7,606 nucleotides of DNA. It comes from JBKCUA01 sp046318675. Its GTDB lineage: Bacteria; Pseudomonadota; Alphaproteobacteria; JAJTHO01. Shown in pieces: positions 7,148 through 7,606 of this stretch. The stretch spans positions 1 through 7,606 of the forward strand of contig JBKCUA010000029.1 of NCBI GenBank assembly GCA_046318675.1. The letters run 5' to 3'. Position 1 is the first letter of the stretch. Each line of letters begins with the position of its first letter. Under the pieces are notes generated by a model. The model was not told the origin of the DNA. It ran no database searches and saw only the letters and a program-made list of their open reading frames with translations. A program made the position numbers and the translations under genes.

Positions 7148-7195
7148 ATTGGCTCTTAGGCAAAATGGGTGGGTGAAAAACGCCTGCCGCTGTCC
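7136..7195. repeat. Inverted repeat overlapping the dusA 3' end
   Basis: GGACAGC (7136-7142) and GCTGTCC (7189-7195) are perfect inverted repeats 46 nt apart. AATTGG (7147-7152) and CCAATT (7194-7199) form a second, partly interleaved pair. The left arm encodes the last residues of DusA (Gly-Gln and part of Leu) just before the stop. There is no T tract after the right arm, so it does not look like a standard terminator. It may mark an insertion or rearrangement border; with 6-7 bp arms, chance is possible. Confidence 0.35.
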
Positions 7196-7411
7196 AATTC
7201 TAGGTTAGTGCCAGTGCCACAATGGCGTGGTGATAGCGCGTTGCGTTCAAGCTGTAGACAGTAGAGCGGGTTGCGTAATGAGCGGTAGACATTGATAAAG
7301 TCTTCAGCGCGCTATAAGTTATTGTTGTTCGGCCATTCTGCCGCGGCACTTTGTGCCGTGCGCTGGTTACAAATATACTTTAAATTGTGCAACCAGCTAT
7401 AATTCTGCCTT
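7148..7411. other. Non-coding block between convergent dusA and bioB
   Basis: This 264-bp spacer has no supportable gene. It holds an 8-bp perfect inverted repeat ATAGCGCG (7233-7240) / CGCGCTAT (7308-7315) around 67 nt, which itself contains two copies of GTTGCGT (7240-7246, 7270-7276). On the minus strand 7159-7311 is open for 51 codons, bounded by stops at 7314-7312 and 7158-7156, with no ATG, GTG or TTG start; I do not recognise its translation. It could be a decayed gene or element remnant, or simply a chance open stretch. Confidence 0.4.
7342..7397 (-). other. Two tandem hairpins in the bioB 3' region
   Basis: Reading away from bioB on the minus strand, the first stem is GCTGGTT/AACCAGC (7391-7397 with 7362-7368, 22-nt loop with some extra pairing). 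It is followed at once by an 8-bp stem with an AAA loop (7353-7360 with 7342-7349, one G-U pair). The stems begin 15 nt after the bioB stop. Neither is followed by a U tract on either strand, so they are not textbook terminators. They could protect the 3' end of the bioB transcript or slow convergent transcription. Confidence 0.4.
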
Positions 7412-7606
7412 TCACCCACAATCGTGTAGAAAAGCACTATCCCCAGCTGCATCATTATTACCTGGAGTAAGAAGTTTTTCGCCGTAAAAAATAGAATTAG
7501 CCCCGGCAATAAAGCACAATACTTGGGCTTCCCTTGATAAGGCTGCACGCCCAGCAGATAGACGAACCCTAGCGGTAGGCAACATAATACGTGCTGCCGC
7601 AACCAT
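7412..7606 (-). CDS. bioB: Biotin synthase BioB, C-terminal part (runs off the window)
   Basis: BioB is the radical-SAM enzyme that inserts sulfur into dethiobiotin to give biotin. Only the last 64 residues are in the window; the first visible Met is an internal residue and the gene continues past base 7606. The segment ARIMLPTARVRLSAGR matches the C-terminal part of the BioB barrel; VRLSAGR contains the arginine that ligates the [2Fe-2S] cluster in E. coli (Arg260). It is followed by the BioB hallmark LCFIAGANSIFYGEKLLT. The reading frame ends at HDCG and stop (7414-7412), where E. coli BioB has KLGL and about 30 more residues. This tail varies between species, so the short end may be harmless, but a frameshift is possible. 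It converges on dusA and supports the bioC call about 1.2 kb away. Confidence 0.92.
   Translation of the reverse strand: MVAAARIMLPTARVRLSAGRAALSREAQVLCFIAGANSIFYGEKLLTPGNNDAAGDSAFLHDCG

Noticed and set aside
7233..7315. Possible tRNA or tRNA-like gene, because an 83-nt segment has 8-bp complementary ends
   Set aside because: No D-arm, anticodon stem or correctly placed GTTC T-loop is found on either strand.
7312..7602. 96-codon minus-strand open frame with hydrophobic residues
   Set aside because: It overlaps bioB in another frame; the BioB motifs show which frame is real.
1..7606. CRISPR array, toxin-antitoxin pair, phage or transposase genes
   Set aside because: No regularly spaced repeats and no proteins of these kinds are present; the coding part is housekeeping genes.

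Overview
The window looks like a chromosomal stretch of a Gram-negative bacterium, most likely an alphaproteobacterium of intermediate GC content. The evidence is a MipA/OmpV outer-membrane protein, a 404-residue isocitrate dehydrogenase of the dimeric 'eukaryote-like' type common in alphaproteobacteria, and a BioC/BioB biotin pathway. The lineage is an inference; no rRNA or tRNA gene is present to test it.

Layout. Bases 1-150 hold a short element bounded by imperfect 22-23 bp inverted repeats, just beyond the 3' end of a mipA-like gene on the minus strand (151-1242). An AT-rich divergent intergenic region (1243-1399) separates mipA from argH (1400-2812, argininosuccinate lyase). Next come a hairpin-rich stretch with a probable terminator, icd (2932-4146), rmuC (4168-5520), bioC (5545-6261) and dusA (6233-7147). 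These last four genes are on the plus strand with short gaps or an overlap, so they probably form one transcription unit. A 264-bp non-coding block with several inverted repeats (7148-7411) separates dusA from the C-terminal end of a convergent bioB (7412-7606, minus strand), which runs off the right edge.

Functions. ArgH makes arginine and fumarate. Icd is the NADP-linked TCA-cycle step. RmuC is a membrane-anchored DNA-maintenance factor with a nuclease-like fold. BioC starts pimelate-moiety synthesis for biotin, and BioB performs the last biotin step. DusA reduces uridines in tRNA. The genes are mostly housekeeping and share no single pathway, apart from the bioC/bioB pair split over about 1.2 kb on opposite strands.

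The most unusual content lies between genes. A short repeat occurs three times: as the two ends of the 1-134 element, and as a 31-bp copy (30/31 identical to the right-hand end) that spans the last codons and stop of argH. An 18-bp perfect palindrome fills most of the rmuC-bioC gap. The dusA reading frame ends early, inside an inverted-repeat arm. I found no convincing new multi-gene system; the repeat family and the gene ends it touches are the best leads.
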